Positions 12,430-23,885 of a DNA stretch of 64,000 bases are shown here, piece by piece. Where the stretch lies: positions 7,694,152 through 7,758,151 of the forward strand of contig NC_067197.1 in the NCBI RefSeq assembly GCF_000699445.3, given 5' to 3'. Source of the stretch: Schistosoma haematobium (lineage: Eukaryota > Platyhelminthes > Trematoda > Strigeidida > Schistosomatidae). Numbering within the stretch: the stretch's first letter is position 1; the number at the start of each line of letters is the position of its first letter. The position numbers were made by a program, and so were the translations under genes. A model generated the notes under the pieces. It did not search any database. It was given only the letters and a program-made list of their open reading frames with translations, and was not told the origin of the DNA.

Positions 12430-13720
12430 CCTCAGATCACTTCATGACAGTTCAAAGGTTATGCTGGTATTACTGGAAGTTCGATGCCAAGTCAGCATGG
12501 TAAAATCAGCCTGTCCACATGTTGTGACAATTGGAAGGTGTACCTAAACAATCGTGTGGTGTATATTAGAGCCTGGAATTCGAGCACGATCATTCTGGTG
12601 GATACAAGTGTAGAGCTTTGCATCACTACTCAGAATAAATCAGATTTTAGAAAAACATTCATAAATACGCTTCAAGCCTCCATCAGAATAAAATTCGCGA
12701 CATTTGGATGAGGGACGTTGTCTCAAATTTCGGAGTTTCAGTGACAACAAACTACGAGGAATGATGATATTCACGTCGACTTAGTTGGAACATACCGCAA
12801 AATTGCAATAACTGAGGAAGATATTCCCAATACTGATATTACTATATCATCTATATCGTCCTAATTTATGCGAATGCCTTCGGCCTGAAGAATGTTACAC
12901 AAACATATCGATGGTGCATGAACAGATCTTTACAAATCACGCCTTTCAAACAAATATGCATTGGTGATTTATTAATTAGTGGTACCTAGTTTAAATAACG
13001 AAGATCATTTGAGAGCCTTGTTAGAATGACTAGATGATGATGCAGTAAACGTGCACCGAAGTAAGTCTATTTTCAGAATTAACGTTGGTAATCCTCGGAC
13101 ATACGGTAGATCTAGACGCGACCAAACCAAATGAAAAAGATCCGCATGCAATAAAACAACGTATTCTGTTGAATTCATAGAAATAACTTAGTAATTTTTC
13201 AGGACTTCATCAACTATTTCCGTCGACGAATGCCAAGCACATACAACCCTTATCGTGTACCCTTAGAGGAAAACCAAGTAATTTTACGCTAACTCCCACT
13301 AAAGATTGCAACTGAAGAACCTAAGTTCATATATCTCGAGCATTTAAAGAGAGTTGGAATACTGGTAACATCATTTTTGTTAGATCAGGCAGAAATAATC
13401 AAAAAGGAAAAAAGAAACATGCCAGTTACCCAATTTAGCATGCTGTGAAAACAAGAATAACACAGTCTACAGCAAACCGTCTATACTGTGATGCAATAAA
13501 AAAACAGTGAGTTCAAGTAGAATTATTATTTGCGATTTCATCTTGATTCTAAGCAGAAAGATGAACTATGTGGACTAAGGTATCCAAAATAATTTTGTAT
13601 TTAGGTATAAGACAAAGTTCTATTGTTTCATGAGACAAATACATGAATATCGATCGCAAGAAATTGTCGCATTTACTATGAACCAAGGAAATAATCAAAT
13701 GGAAAAGCATTCACGGATGG
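12430..13720 (+). pseudogene. Decayed Ty3/gypsy pol (CsRn1/Kabuki-like)
   Basis: Read across several frames, the order is gag zinc knuckle, protease, reverse transcriptase, RNase H. A CWY..KFDAKSAW remnant resembles the CHCC knuckle of CsRn1-type elements, with the His replaced by Tyr. The protease has LVDTSVELCI, where the catalytic DTG has become DTS (12,600). The RT has YRKIAITEEDIPNTDIT (12,795), then MPFGLKNVTQT and ICIGDLLISG, where the Y.DD box is broken (GD). A FINYFRRRMP remnant follows at about 13,210. Stops are frequent. It belongs to the same broad clade as the tandem array to its right but is far older. Confidence 0.7.
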
Positions 13721-14340
13721 GTTTCTTCACATACTTATACGGACAAATAGGGTATGGATTTTACACTGTTCTCAGGTTGACGACAATCACAATATATAAT
13801 TAAATATCGGAACATAATTTCGCAATTATCTTATTGACAAAGTCCCGAAAACTGCGACGAATTGTATCTTCAAACAATTACCTAAAAACTCGTAGGAACC
13901 GGTTGCATTCGCAAAATGACTCATCCTTGAGGAAATTTTCACGATTTATTGATCTATTTATTAACTTTATATTATCGTGTGGTAACGACGTTAATGAAAT
14001 ATTTATCTTACTTACTTCGTATATGCTCTCTCAACTAATTCCATTGATAACAACTCAGATATAAAAATTCGAATACGATATTATTTGTGAATCATATATT
14101 TCGGACTTTCGATAAGGTAAGTGAACGATAAGTTATGAGAAGAAATGCACGTGAAGTATAGGAGTAGAAATAACCAACTCAATGAGCAATAAGTGACCAA
14201 GTTTTTATACGTATAAATGGAATACAAGTAAGTTTACGGTCACACATGCACTTGTATGCTCAAATGTATAAAGCGTGATCAAGGTTACCCTTGATTGATT
14301 GAGAAAGGCGAATATATAGACAGTAGGGCAGATAGGAGGA

Positions 14341-14724
14341 TTAGAACAATTTAAATGCCCAAAGACTAGAATAAGTTTCGTAGCGATGTGATGACAGAGA
14401 TTTGCAACCTTTTTTTCCTAAGAATATAAGAAAACAAAGATTTAATACATAAAATAGCTTTTCATATCCTGGAGCAGAAGTAATAGAACTCTGCATGCTA
14501 ACTAGTGATACCCAGAACTGTCCAACTTGTACTCTGTTAGTTACGTATGGACCAGTACTCAAGTCGGGGAGAACTCTATGAGCACAGTTGAAGGTACTGT
14601 ATTTGGAATTCGAATCATCCGCAGAATAATGTACAAAAGAATCATATTTGTACACAAACATCACGTTCGCCAAATCTTGGACGAATATTCGACTTTCTGT
14701 GATTCTGCTTATGTCTTTTTGATG
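14341..14724 (-). other. Candidate exon or coding relic, unidentified
   Basis: An acceptor-like TTATTTCAG is followed by an open frame of 127 codons. It begins HQKDISRITESRIFVQDLA, continues YKYDSFVHYSADDSN and VLPDLSTGPYVTNRV, and ends at TAA. The composition looks like a real protein rather than random AT-rich sequence. I do not recognise a family. It could be an exon of a separate minus-strand gene upstream of the RanBP2-like gene, or an old transposon gene. Confidence 0.3.
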
Positions 14725-15059
14725 CTGAAATAATCACATTGAAATGCTCCCCATACCATACGCACATACGTTTACTAAACTGGAAACAGAGAAGATAATA
14801 CTTTTGATGACAACGAATAATAACAGTGACTTTATTCAGTACTGTACGAAAAGCATAGTGTGGAATTCTCAAAAAGCAATACAATATTTTAAATAATCCA
14901 CTTAACTGCTCTTATACACTACAAAAACGTGTGCGCATTCATATAAAACATTATATAAATAAATGAAATTGTACATAATTATATGAAATATTCGTGAGAA
15001 AATAAGAATCTATACAGCTGTGACTTAACAACATTATCTTTCCCAACCTGTTTGTCACA

Positions 15060-15420
15060 TATTCGATACAGTATTGTCAGGATTTTATACTTTTGGTTGA
15101 ATCCATGGGTTATGTTGCCACCATCTTTGTTCTTTTTAGTCTATATCATCCCACAGTGTTTTCTTTCCGAGTGTCGTTTATTAAAACCTTGGCGTTTCGG
15201 CCCCTAATCAGAATGGTTAATCCTTTTCCTAGGATAAAATGAAGCCTCCCATAGAACAGTTCCATGTCGTTCTCACTACCATCATTGATAACTCTGTAAT
15301 ACTAGATGACATTCGCTGTTATCCTTTCCTTCCTTATTGATGAGCATGTACTGATAACCCTAGAGCTGTGAGTTTCCCATCCTATAAGCCAGATAATTAT
15401 CTTGAAACCCAAGAAGAAAT
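15060..15420 (-). mobile_element. RTE LINE endonuclease relic
   Basis: The minus strand reads RITANVI, stop, YYRVIND, then LFYGRLHFILGKGLTILIRG and RNAKVLIND. This is a degraded copy of the YYAP.ND...LTILIGDLNAKVG part of the RTE endonuclease seen better preserved at 6.3 kb. Stops and a missing Asp in the GDLNAKV box show that it is dead. It lies 200 bp left of the tandem array. Confidence 0.6.
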
Positions 15421-15611
15421 GTTGAACTGAAAAATAGCACGAATCAATATCCAATTACGATTTTAAAAATAATATATTGCTAAAAAAAACACATTCAATA
15501 GTACCTCACTTATAAAATTTTAAAACAAATTCCCGCGGATTTCCTTGAATCCTCGTTTCATAAATAAATATATCAGTTGATTTTAAAGTTTGTAAGCGCT
15601 ACATACTAAAG

Positions 15612-15615
15612 TACT
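15612..15615 (+). repeat. Left copy of 4-bp target-site duplication (TACT)
   Basis: TACT lies immediately before the first LTR base, and the same TACT follows the last LTR base at 34634-34637. A 4-bp duplication is normal for CsRn1-type gypsy elements, and the solo LTR at 55.5 kb of the same family also has a 4-bp one. Confidence 0.75.
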
Positions 15616-16022
15616 TGTAGCGTGGCGTCGAGTTGAGATTAACTATGAACACCGCTACAGAGAAACACGTGCCAGGTAAATCAGAAGGCGTAGGTTGAAC
15701 GTAACCAAAGAAACCAATAAAATCTCCGAGAAGCCAAATACCAGAAGGCAATTAATGGACCAAGTCGATGTCTATTTGCTGGCGATCTCGTGGCATCGAA
15801 AGGATACCGAGATCGTGCCAGGATACAACCTTGGTTACAGAAGGTAACCGAATTCGCTCGAAGTTACAATCGAAGTGTAAGTAAAAGAATGGAAGCACAA
15901 AATAGCTGTCATTAGCACAGTCAAACAAAAGCACATTAAAACAGTCACTGGTATACTTGGTTATAATAATAAGCGTTTTTATTGAACCAGTCTAGTTCTC
16001 GTGATAAATGTGAGTCACTACA
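15616..16022 (-). repeat. LTR 1 (leftmost; 3' LTR in element orientation)
   Basis: 407 bp, with short inverted ends TGTAG...CTACA. On the minus strand an AATAAA lies about 40 bp from the LTR start (plus TTTATT near 15,980), a possible polyadenylation signal. This is the only LTR in the array whose left edge is TGTAG; the other nine have TGTTG there. The 60-codon open frame inside each LTR has no known match. Confidence 0.85.
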
Positions 16023-16067
16023 GGAGCCCCCCGCTAGAAAGGGTTTACACTTTCGATAAATAGCGGT

Positions 16068-16454
16068 TTAAATCGTGGGACTGATCGGCTGACGAGCGAT
16101 TGTAGGACGGAGGAATTGGCGAACAGGAAAGCGATCGTTGATCGTCGAGTTGCCAACGGAGGTCGTTTTCGGAGAACGGTACCAGGAGCGATGTGCTGTA
16201 TTTGTTGCTTGAGTTGGCATGCTACACGAGAGTGGTTTGTATCCAGAATCTGAGGATTGCGTTCGTAGGGAATGCGGACCAGAAACGCTGCAGACGTAGG
16301 ACGAAACCACGTTGAGCCAAAAGACTAGAAGCGACCGTAACGACCATGTTCGAGACCAAGCGTATGCCAAGCATTCGAAACCAATATATCGACTGAGTAC
16401 GTTGACAAGAGCGTGGGTGATCAGGCCAGCTTTCACCAAAGTTGACTGAACCAA
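16068..16454 (-). other. Downstream 128-codon open frame of the array unit (unit 1 copy)
   Basis: It lies between the integrase remnant and the 3' LTR, the place where an env-like or extra ORF would sit. The frame has no ATG at its start; it opens with TTG. It has one weakly hydrophobic stretch (SLLVFWLNVVSSYVCSV) and a Ser/Thr-rich tail. I know no match. Conservation among copies reflects recent amplification and is not evidence of coding. Other copies start at 18135, 20202, 22270, 24337, 26405, 28473, 30542 and 32610. Confidence 0.3.
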
Positions 16455-16570
16455 ACGGAGGTGGTCGAAGGCGTGGGCTCAGGAAACAAAAAGAAAATCA
16501 AAAAGAGAAGAGTGTAGCATGCGTGTAGCATAGGAATATTCCTACACCGTATCGTTTGTTAACTGTGCGG

Positions 16571-17236
16571 CTAGTCGCGGAAGCGTACGGGCAACCGTAC
16601 TCGGCGACCGGAACGTGAGACGGTAGTCTCGTTCGTGTCGCGTGAGCCTGCAATCCCATCCGAGGTCAGAGGCGGCGTGGTCTGCTGATCTGGACGTGAG
16701 ACTATCGTCTCATCCGCAGACGGTGCAGATGACGCGTGCTGTTGACCGGGACGTGAGAATGAGGTCTCAGATGCATCCAGCGTGGGACCTGAAGAAGATT
16801 TAAGGATCCCGCTAGGTTTGATAGGTCTAGCATTGAATCTCAGGTTATCAGATACGGCACTGTCATCAACGTGTGCTAGTTTGAGACGATCAATGCTGAC
16901 GATCTCGACGCGGCCATGTCGATCACCCTTGAAGGTCTTTTCGTGACGAGCGATCACGTGAAAAGGGCCTTCGTAAGGTTGTTGCCAAGGTTTGCGTACC
17001 GAATCTACTCGTATGAAAACATGTGGACAGGTAGATAACTCTCGAGGGAGAGCGACCTGTCGATGTTGTATTCGAGTTGACACCGGAGGCAGCGTTCGCA
17101 TAAATACAGACAGTCGATGGACGTAGTCTGATTTACCGAAATGAGGTCTGCTCCGTGGTGTGAAGAATTCTCCGGGCAGACGCAATGTCGTGCCGTATAC
17201 CAGTTCAGCGGCGGAACATTGTATATCTGCCTTCAA
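16571..17236 (-). pseudogene. Integrase C-terminal remnant of the array element (unit 1 copy)
   Basis: 221 codons, starting within TSLKADIQCSAAELVYGT. This is the region after the integrase core (LVYGT..RLPGEF), followed by a PYEGPFHVIARHEKTF chromodomain/GPY-like segment, VSIDRLKLAH and a Ser/Pro-rich tail. The same frame extends upstream to PASNG, then a TAA stop at 17339-17341, then VERFHCQLKSAL, the last catalytic-core motif of integrase. The upstream catalytic Asp residues, RNase H, RT and protease are absent. Eight further copies start at 18638, 20705, 22773, 24840, 26908, 28977, 31045 and 33113, and the same stop is in every copy. Confidence 0.85.
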
Positions 17237-17338
17237 GCTCGTTCGAATACCTAAGGGGACGAGCGATAAGGTTTCGTACCAGTTGTCGTTCTCGTGTGCT
17301 CGTAGAGCACTTTTAAGTTGGCAGTGAAACCGTTCAAC

Positions 17339-17683
17339 TTAACCATTTGATGCTGGGAGGTTGACGTTAATGCGTATGCGAATGCATTCCGTACCAAGCA
17401 GCCGGGTCAGCGAGGAGAATAGTTAATAGGGAAAATTTCTCGAATAAAGCGTGGAATTCATCGTCACGCGAATAATAAGTGACAAGGATTCGGTACACAT
17501 ACATGTGAGTCTATTATATTAATACTATTCTTATCGTTATCCGTCATGTCGAGTATATTATATATTAAAAAATATGAAAATATACGACAGACGTGGATAG
17601 ATAAATCATAGACTCACCGAATTGGCTTCTTTGGTAGATTTGACCAGAACTTGAGGCGTGTTCCAAACTGTGGGATCACCAAT
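17339..17683 (-). other. 5' leader and deletion junction of the array unit (unit 1 copy)
   Basis: On the minus strand this follows the 5' LTR. Two bases after LTR 2 comes TGGTGATCCC (primer-binding-like), then a leader with CGGTGAGTC, which resembles a splice donor. An AT-rich stretch and an ATG (17547) with only 27 codons follow. The sequence then passes into integrase sequence at about 17,390-17,340. The full gag, protease, RT and RNase H that should lie here are missing, so this is where the deletion junction must be. Its exact base is not visible without a full-length relative. Confidence 0.55.
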
Positions 17684-19750
17684 TGTTGCGTGGCGTCGAG
17701 TTGAGATTAACTATGAACACCGCTACAGAGAAACACGTGCCAGGTAAATCAGAAGGCGTAGGTTGAACGTAACCAAAGAAACCAATAGAATCTCCGAGAA
17801 GCCAAATACCAGAAGGCAATTAATGGACCAAGTCGATGTCTATTTGCTGGCGATCTCGTGGCATCGAAAGGATACCGAGATCGTGCCAGGATACAACCTT
17901 GGTTACAGAAGGTAACCGAATTCGCTCGAAGTTACAATCGAAGTGTAAGTAAAAGAATGGAAGCACAAAATAGCTGTCATTAGCACAGTCAAACAAAAGC
18001 ACATTAAAACAGTCACTGGTATACTTGGTTATAATAATAAGCGTTTTTATTGAACCAGTCTAGTTCTCGTGATAAATGTGAGTCACTACAGGAGCCCCCG
18101 CTAGAAAGGGTTTACACTTTCGATAAATAGCGGTTTAAATCGTGGGACTGATCGGCTGACGAGCGATTGTAGGACGGAGGAATTGGCGAACAGGAAAGCG
18201 ATCGTTGATCGTCGAGTTGCCAACGGAGGTCGTTTTCGGAGAACGGTACCAGGAGCGATGTGCTGTATTTGTTGCTTGAGTTGGCATGCTACACGAGAGT
18301 GGTTTGTATCCAGAATCTGAGGATTGCGTTCGTAGGGAATGCGGACCAGAAACGCTGCAGACGTAGGACGAAACCACGTTGAGCCAAAAGACTAGAAGCG
18401 ACCGTAACGACCATGTTCGAGACCAAGCGTATGCCAAGCATTCGAAACCAATATATCGACTGAGTACGTTGACAAGAGCGTGGGTGATCAGGCCAGCTTT
18501 CACCAAAGTTGACTGAACCAAACGGAGGTGGTCGAAGGCGTGGGCTCAGGAAACAAAAAGAAAATCAAAAAGAGAAGAGTGTAGCATGCGTGTAGCATAG
18601 GAATATTCCTACACCGTATCGTTTGTTAACTGTGCGGCTAGTCGCGGAAGCGTACGGGCAACCGTACTCGGCGACCGGAACGTGAGACGGTAGTCTCGTT
18701 CGTGTCGCGTGAGCCTGCAATCCCATCCGAGGTCAGAGGCGGCGTGGTCTGCTGATCTGGACGTGAGACTATCGTCTCATCCGCAGACGGTGCAGATGAC
18801 GCGTGCTGTTGACCGGGACGTGAGAATGAGGTCTCAGATGCATCCAGCGTGGGACCTGAAGAAGATTTAAGGATCCCGCTAGGTTTGATAGGTCTAGCAT
18901 TGAATCTCAGGTTATCAGATACGGCACTGTCATCAACGTGTGCTAGTTTGAGACGATCAATGCTGACGATCTCGACGCGGCCATGTCGATCACCCTTGAA
19001 GGTCTTTTCGTGACGAGCGATCACGTGAAAAGGGCCTTCGTAAGGTTGTTGCCAAGGTTTGCGTACCGAATCTACTCGTATGAAAACATGTGGACAGGTA
19101 GATAACTCTCGAGGGAGAGCGACCTGTCGATGTTGTATTCGAGTTGACACCGGAGGCAGCGTTCGCATAAATACAGACAGTCGATGGACGTAGTCTGATT
19201 TACCGAAATGAGGTCTGCTCCGTGGTGTGAAGAATTCTCCGGGCAGACGCAATGTCGTGCCGTATACCAGTTCAGCGGCGGAACATTGTATATCTGCCTT
19301 CAAGCTCGTTCGAATACCTAAGGGGACGAGCGATAAGGTTTCGTACCAGTTGTCGTTCTCGTGTGCTCGTAGAGCACTTTTAAGTTGGCAGTGAAACCGT
19401 TCAACTTAACCATTTGATGCTGGGAGGTTGACGTTAATGCGTATGCGAATGCATTCCGTACCAAGCAGCCGGGTCAGCGAGGAGAATAGTTAATAGGGAA
19501 AATTTCTCGAATAAAGCGTGGAATTCATCGTCACGCGAATAATAAGTGACAAGGATTCGGTACACATACATGTGAGTCTATTATATTAATACTATTCTTA
19601 TCGTTATCCGTCATGTCGAGTATATTATATATTAAAAAATATGAAAATATACGACAGACGTGGATAGATAAATCATAGACTCACCGAATTGGCTTCTTTG
19701 GTAGATTTGACCAGAACTTGAGGCGTGTTCCAAACTGTGGGATCACCAAT
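17684..19750 (-). repeat. Array unit 2
   Basis: 2,067 bp. Integrase remnant at 18638-19303. It carries the shorter G-run (TAGGGAAAA) near 19,494, as do units 1 and 4, and the G variant AATAGAATC in the LTR. Confidence 0.85.
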
Positions 19751-21818
19751 TGTTGCGTGGCGTCGAGTTGAGATTAACTATGAACACCGCTACAGAGAAA
19801 CACGTGCCAGGTAAATCAGAAGGCGTAGGTTGAACGTAACCAAAGAAACCAATAGAATCTCCGAGAAGCCAAATACCAGAAGGCAATTAATGGACCAAGT
19901 CGATGTCTATTTGCTGGCGATCTCGTGGCATCGAAAGGATACCGAGATCGTGCCAGGATACAACCTTGGTTACAGAAGGTAACCGAATTCGCTCGAAGTT
20001 ACAATCGAAGTGTAAGTAAAAGAATGGAAGCACAAAATAGCTGTCATTAGCACAGTCAAACAAAATCACATTAAAACAGTCACTGGTATACTTGGTTATA
20101 ATAATAAGCGTTTTTATTGAACCAGTCTAGTTCTCGTGATAAATGTGAGTCACTACAGGAGCCCCCGCTAGAAAGGGTTTACACTTTCGATAAATAGCGG
20201 TTTAAATCGTGGGACTGATCGGCTGACGAGCGATTGTAGGACGGAGGAATTGGCGAACAGGAAAGCGATCGTTGATCGTCGAGTTGCCAACGGAGGTCGT
20301 TTTCGGAGAACGGTACCAGGAGCGATGTGCTGTATTTGTTGCTTGAGTTGGCATGCTACACGAGAGTGGTTTGTATCCAGAATCTGAGGATTGCGTTCGT
20401 AGGGAATGCGGACCAGAAACGCTGCAGACGTAGGACGAAACCACGTTGAGCCAAAAGACTAGAAGCGACCGTAACGACCATGTTCGAGACCAAGCGTATG
20501 CCAAGCATTCGAAACCAATATATCGACTGAGTACGTTGACAAGAGCGTGGGTGATCAGGCCAGCTTTCACCAAAGTTGACTGAACCAAACGGAGGTGGTC
20601 GAAGGCGTGGGCTCAGGAAACAAAAAGAAAATCAAAAAGAGAAGAGTGTAGCATGCGTGTAGCATAGGAATATTCCTACACCGTATCGTTTGTTAACTGT
20701 GCGGCTAGTCGCGGAAGCGTACGGGCAACCGTACTCGGCGACCGGAACGTGAGACGGTAGTCTCGTTCGTGTCGCGTGAGCCTGCAATCCCATCCGAGGT
20801 CAGAGGCGGCGTGGTCTGCTGATCTGGACGTGAGACTATCGTCTCATCCGCAGACGGTGCAGATGACGCGTGCTGTTGACCGGGACGTGAGAATGAGGTC
20901 TCAGATGCATCCAGCGTGGGACCTGAAGAAGATTTAAGGATCCCGCTAGGTTTGATAGGTCTAGCATTGAATCTCAGGTTATCAGATACGGCACTGTCAT
21001 CAACGTGTGCTAGTTTGAGACGATCAATGCTGACGATCTCGACGCGGCCATGTCGATCACCCTTGAAGGTCTTTTCGTGACGAGCGATCACGTGAAAAGG
21101 GCCTTCGTAAGGTTGTTGCCAAGGTTTGCGTACCGAATCTACTCGTATGAAAACATGTGGACAGGTAGATAACTCTCGAGGGAGAGCGACCTGTCGATGT
21201 TGTATTCGAGTTGACACCGGAGGCAGCGTTCGCATAAATACAGACAGTCGATGGACGTAGTCTGATTTACCGAAATGAGGTCTGCTCCGTGGTGTGAAGA
21301 ATTCTCCGGGCAGACGCAATGTCGTGCCGTATACCAGTTCAGCGGCGGAACATTGTATATCTGCCTTCAAGCTCGTTCGAATACCTAAGGGGACGAGCGA
21401 TAAGGTTTCGTACCAGTTGTCGTTCTCGTGTGCTCGTAGAGCACTTTTAAGTTGGCAGTGAAACCGTTCAACTTAACCATTTGATGCTGGGAGGTTGACG
21501 TTAATGCGTATGCGAATGCATTCCGTACCAAGCAGCCGGGTCAGCGAGGAGAATAGTTAATAGGGGAAAATTTCTCGAATAAAGCGTGGAATTCATCGTC
21601 ACGCGAATAATAAGTGACAAGGATTCGGTACACATACATGTGAGTCTATTATATTAATACTATTCTTATCGTTATCCGTCATGTCGAGTATATTATATAT
21701 TAAAAAATATGAAAATATACGACAGACGTGGATAGATAAATCATAGACTCACCGAATTGGCTTCTTTGGTAGATTTGACCAGAACTTGAGGCGTGTTCCA
21801 AACTGTGGGATCACCAAT
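19751..21818 (-). repeat. Array unit 3
   Basis: 2,068 bp. Integrase remnant at 20705-21370. A private G-to-T change at about 20,066 (AAAATCACATT) lies in the LTR. It has the longer G-run (TAGGGGAAAA). Confidence 0.85.
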
Positions 21819-23885
21819 TGTTGCGTGGCGTCGAGTTGAGATTAACTATGAACACCGCTACAGAGAAACACGTGCCAGGTAAATCAGAAGGCGTAGGTTG
21901 AACGTAACCAAAGAAACCAATAGAATCTCCGAGAAGCCAAATACCAGAAGGCAATTAATGGACCAAGTCGATGTCTATTTGCTGGCGATCTCGTGGCATC
22001 GAAAGGATACCGAGATCGTGCCAGGATACAACCTTGGTTACAGAAGGTAACCGAATTCGCTCGAAGTTACAATCGAAGTGTAAGTAAAAGAATGGAAGCA
22101 CAAAATAGCTGTCATTAGCACAGTCAAACAAAAGCACATTAAAACAGTCACTGGTATACTTGGTTATAATAATAAGCGTTTTTATTGAACCAGTCTAGTT
22201 CTCGTGATAAATGTGAGTCACTACAGGAGCCCCCGCTAGAAAGGGTTTACACTTTCGATAAATAGCGGTTTAAATCGTGGGACTGATCGGCTGACGAGCG
22301 ATTGTAGGACGGAGGAGTTGGCGAACAGGAAAGCGATCGTTGATCGTCGAGTTGCCAACGGAGGTCGTTTTCGGAGAACGGTACCAGGAGCGATGTGCTG
22401 TATTTGTTGCTTGAGTTGGCATGCTACACGAGAGTGGTTTGTATCCAGAATCTGAGGATTGCGTTCGTAGGGAATGCGGACCAGAAACGCTGCAGACGTA
22501 GGACGAAACCACGTTGAGCCAAAAGACTAGAAGCGACCGTAACGACCATGTTCGAGACCAAGCGTATGCCAAGCATTCGAAACCAATATATCGACTGAGT
22601 ACGTTGACAAGAGCGTGGGTGATCAGGCCAGCTTTCACCAAAGTTGACTGAACCAAACGGAGGTGGTCGAAGGCGTGGGCTCAGGAAACAAAAAGAAAAT
22701 CAAAAAGAGAAGAGTGTAGCATGCGTGTAGCATAGGAATATTCCTACACCGTATCGTTTGTTAACTGTGCGGCTAGTCGCGGAAGCGTACGGGCAACCGT
22801 ACTCGGCGACCGGAACGTGAGACGGTAGTCTCGTTCGTGTCGCGTGAGCCTGCAATCCCATCCGAGGTCAGAGGCGGCGTGGTCTGCTGATCTGGACGTG
22901 AGACTATCGTCTCATCCGCAGACGGTGCAGATGACGCGTGCTGTTGACCGGGACGTGAGAATGAGGTCTCAGATGCATCCAGCGTGGGACCTGAAGAAGA
23001 TTTAAGGATCCCGCTAGGTTTGATAGGTCTAGCATTGAATCTCAGGTTATCAGATACGGCACTGTCATCAACGTGTGCTAGTTTGAGACGATCAATGCTG
23101 ACGATCTCGACGCGGCCATGTCGATCACCCTTGAAGGTCTTTTCGTGACGAGCGATCACGTGAAAAGGGCCTTCGTAAGGTTGTTGCCAAGGTTTGCGTA
23201 CCGAATCTACTCGTATGAAAACATGTGGACAGGTAGATAACTCTCGAGGGAGAGCGACCTGTCGATGTTGTATTCGAGTTGACACCGGAGGCAGCGTTCG
23301 CATAAATACAGACAGTCGATGGACGTAGTCTGATTTACCGAAATGAGGTCTGCTCCGTGGTGTGAAGAATTCTCCGGGCAGACGCAATGTCGTGCCGTAT
23401 ACCAGTTCAGCGGCGGAACATTGTATATCTGCCTTCAAGCTCGTTCGAATACCTAAGGGGACGAGCGATAAGGTTTCGTACCAGTTGTCGTTCTCGTGTG
23501 CTCGTAGAGCACTTTTAAGTTGGCAGTGAAACCGTTCAACTTAACCATTTGATGCTGGGAGGTTGACGTTAATGCGTATGCGAATGCATTCCGTACCAAG
23601 CAGCCGGGTCAGCGAGGAGAATAGTTAATAGGGAAAATTTCTCGAATAAAGCGTGGAATTCATCGTCACGCGAATAATAAGTGACAAGGATTCGGTACAC
23701 ATACATGTGAGTCTATTATATTAATACTATTCTTATCGTTATCCGTCATGTCGAGTATATTATATATTAAAAAATATGAAAATATACGACAGACGTGGAT
23801 AGATAAATCATAGACTCACCGAATCGGCTTCTTTGGTAGATTTGACCAGAACTTGAGGCGTGTTCCAAACTGTGGGATCACCAAT
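21819..23885 (-). repeat. Array unit 4
   Basis: 2,067 bp. Integrase remnant at 22773-23438. Private changes: GAGGAGTTGG near 22,315 (others GAGGAATTGG) and GAATCGGCTT near 23,823 (others GAATTGGCTT). Confidence 0.85.

Larger units (their letters stand above)
15616..17683 (-). repeat. Array unit 1
   Basis: 2,068 bp. Private features: the TGTAG outer LTR edge and six C residues after the LTR at 16026-16031 where other units have five. It has the A variant in AATAAAATC (15,716 region), shared with units 5 and 6. Confidence 0.85.

Noticed and set aside
15752..15934. 60-codon open frame repeated ten times inside the LTRs
   Set aside because: It lies wholly within the LTR, has no domain, and its conservation follows from recent array amplification.
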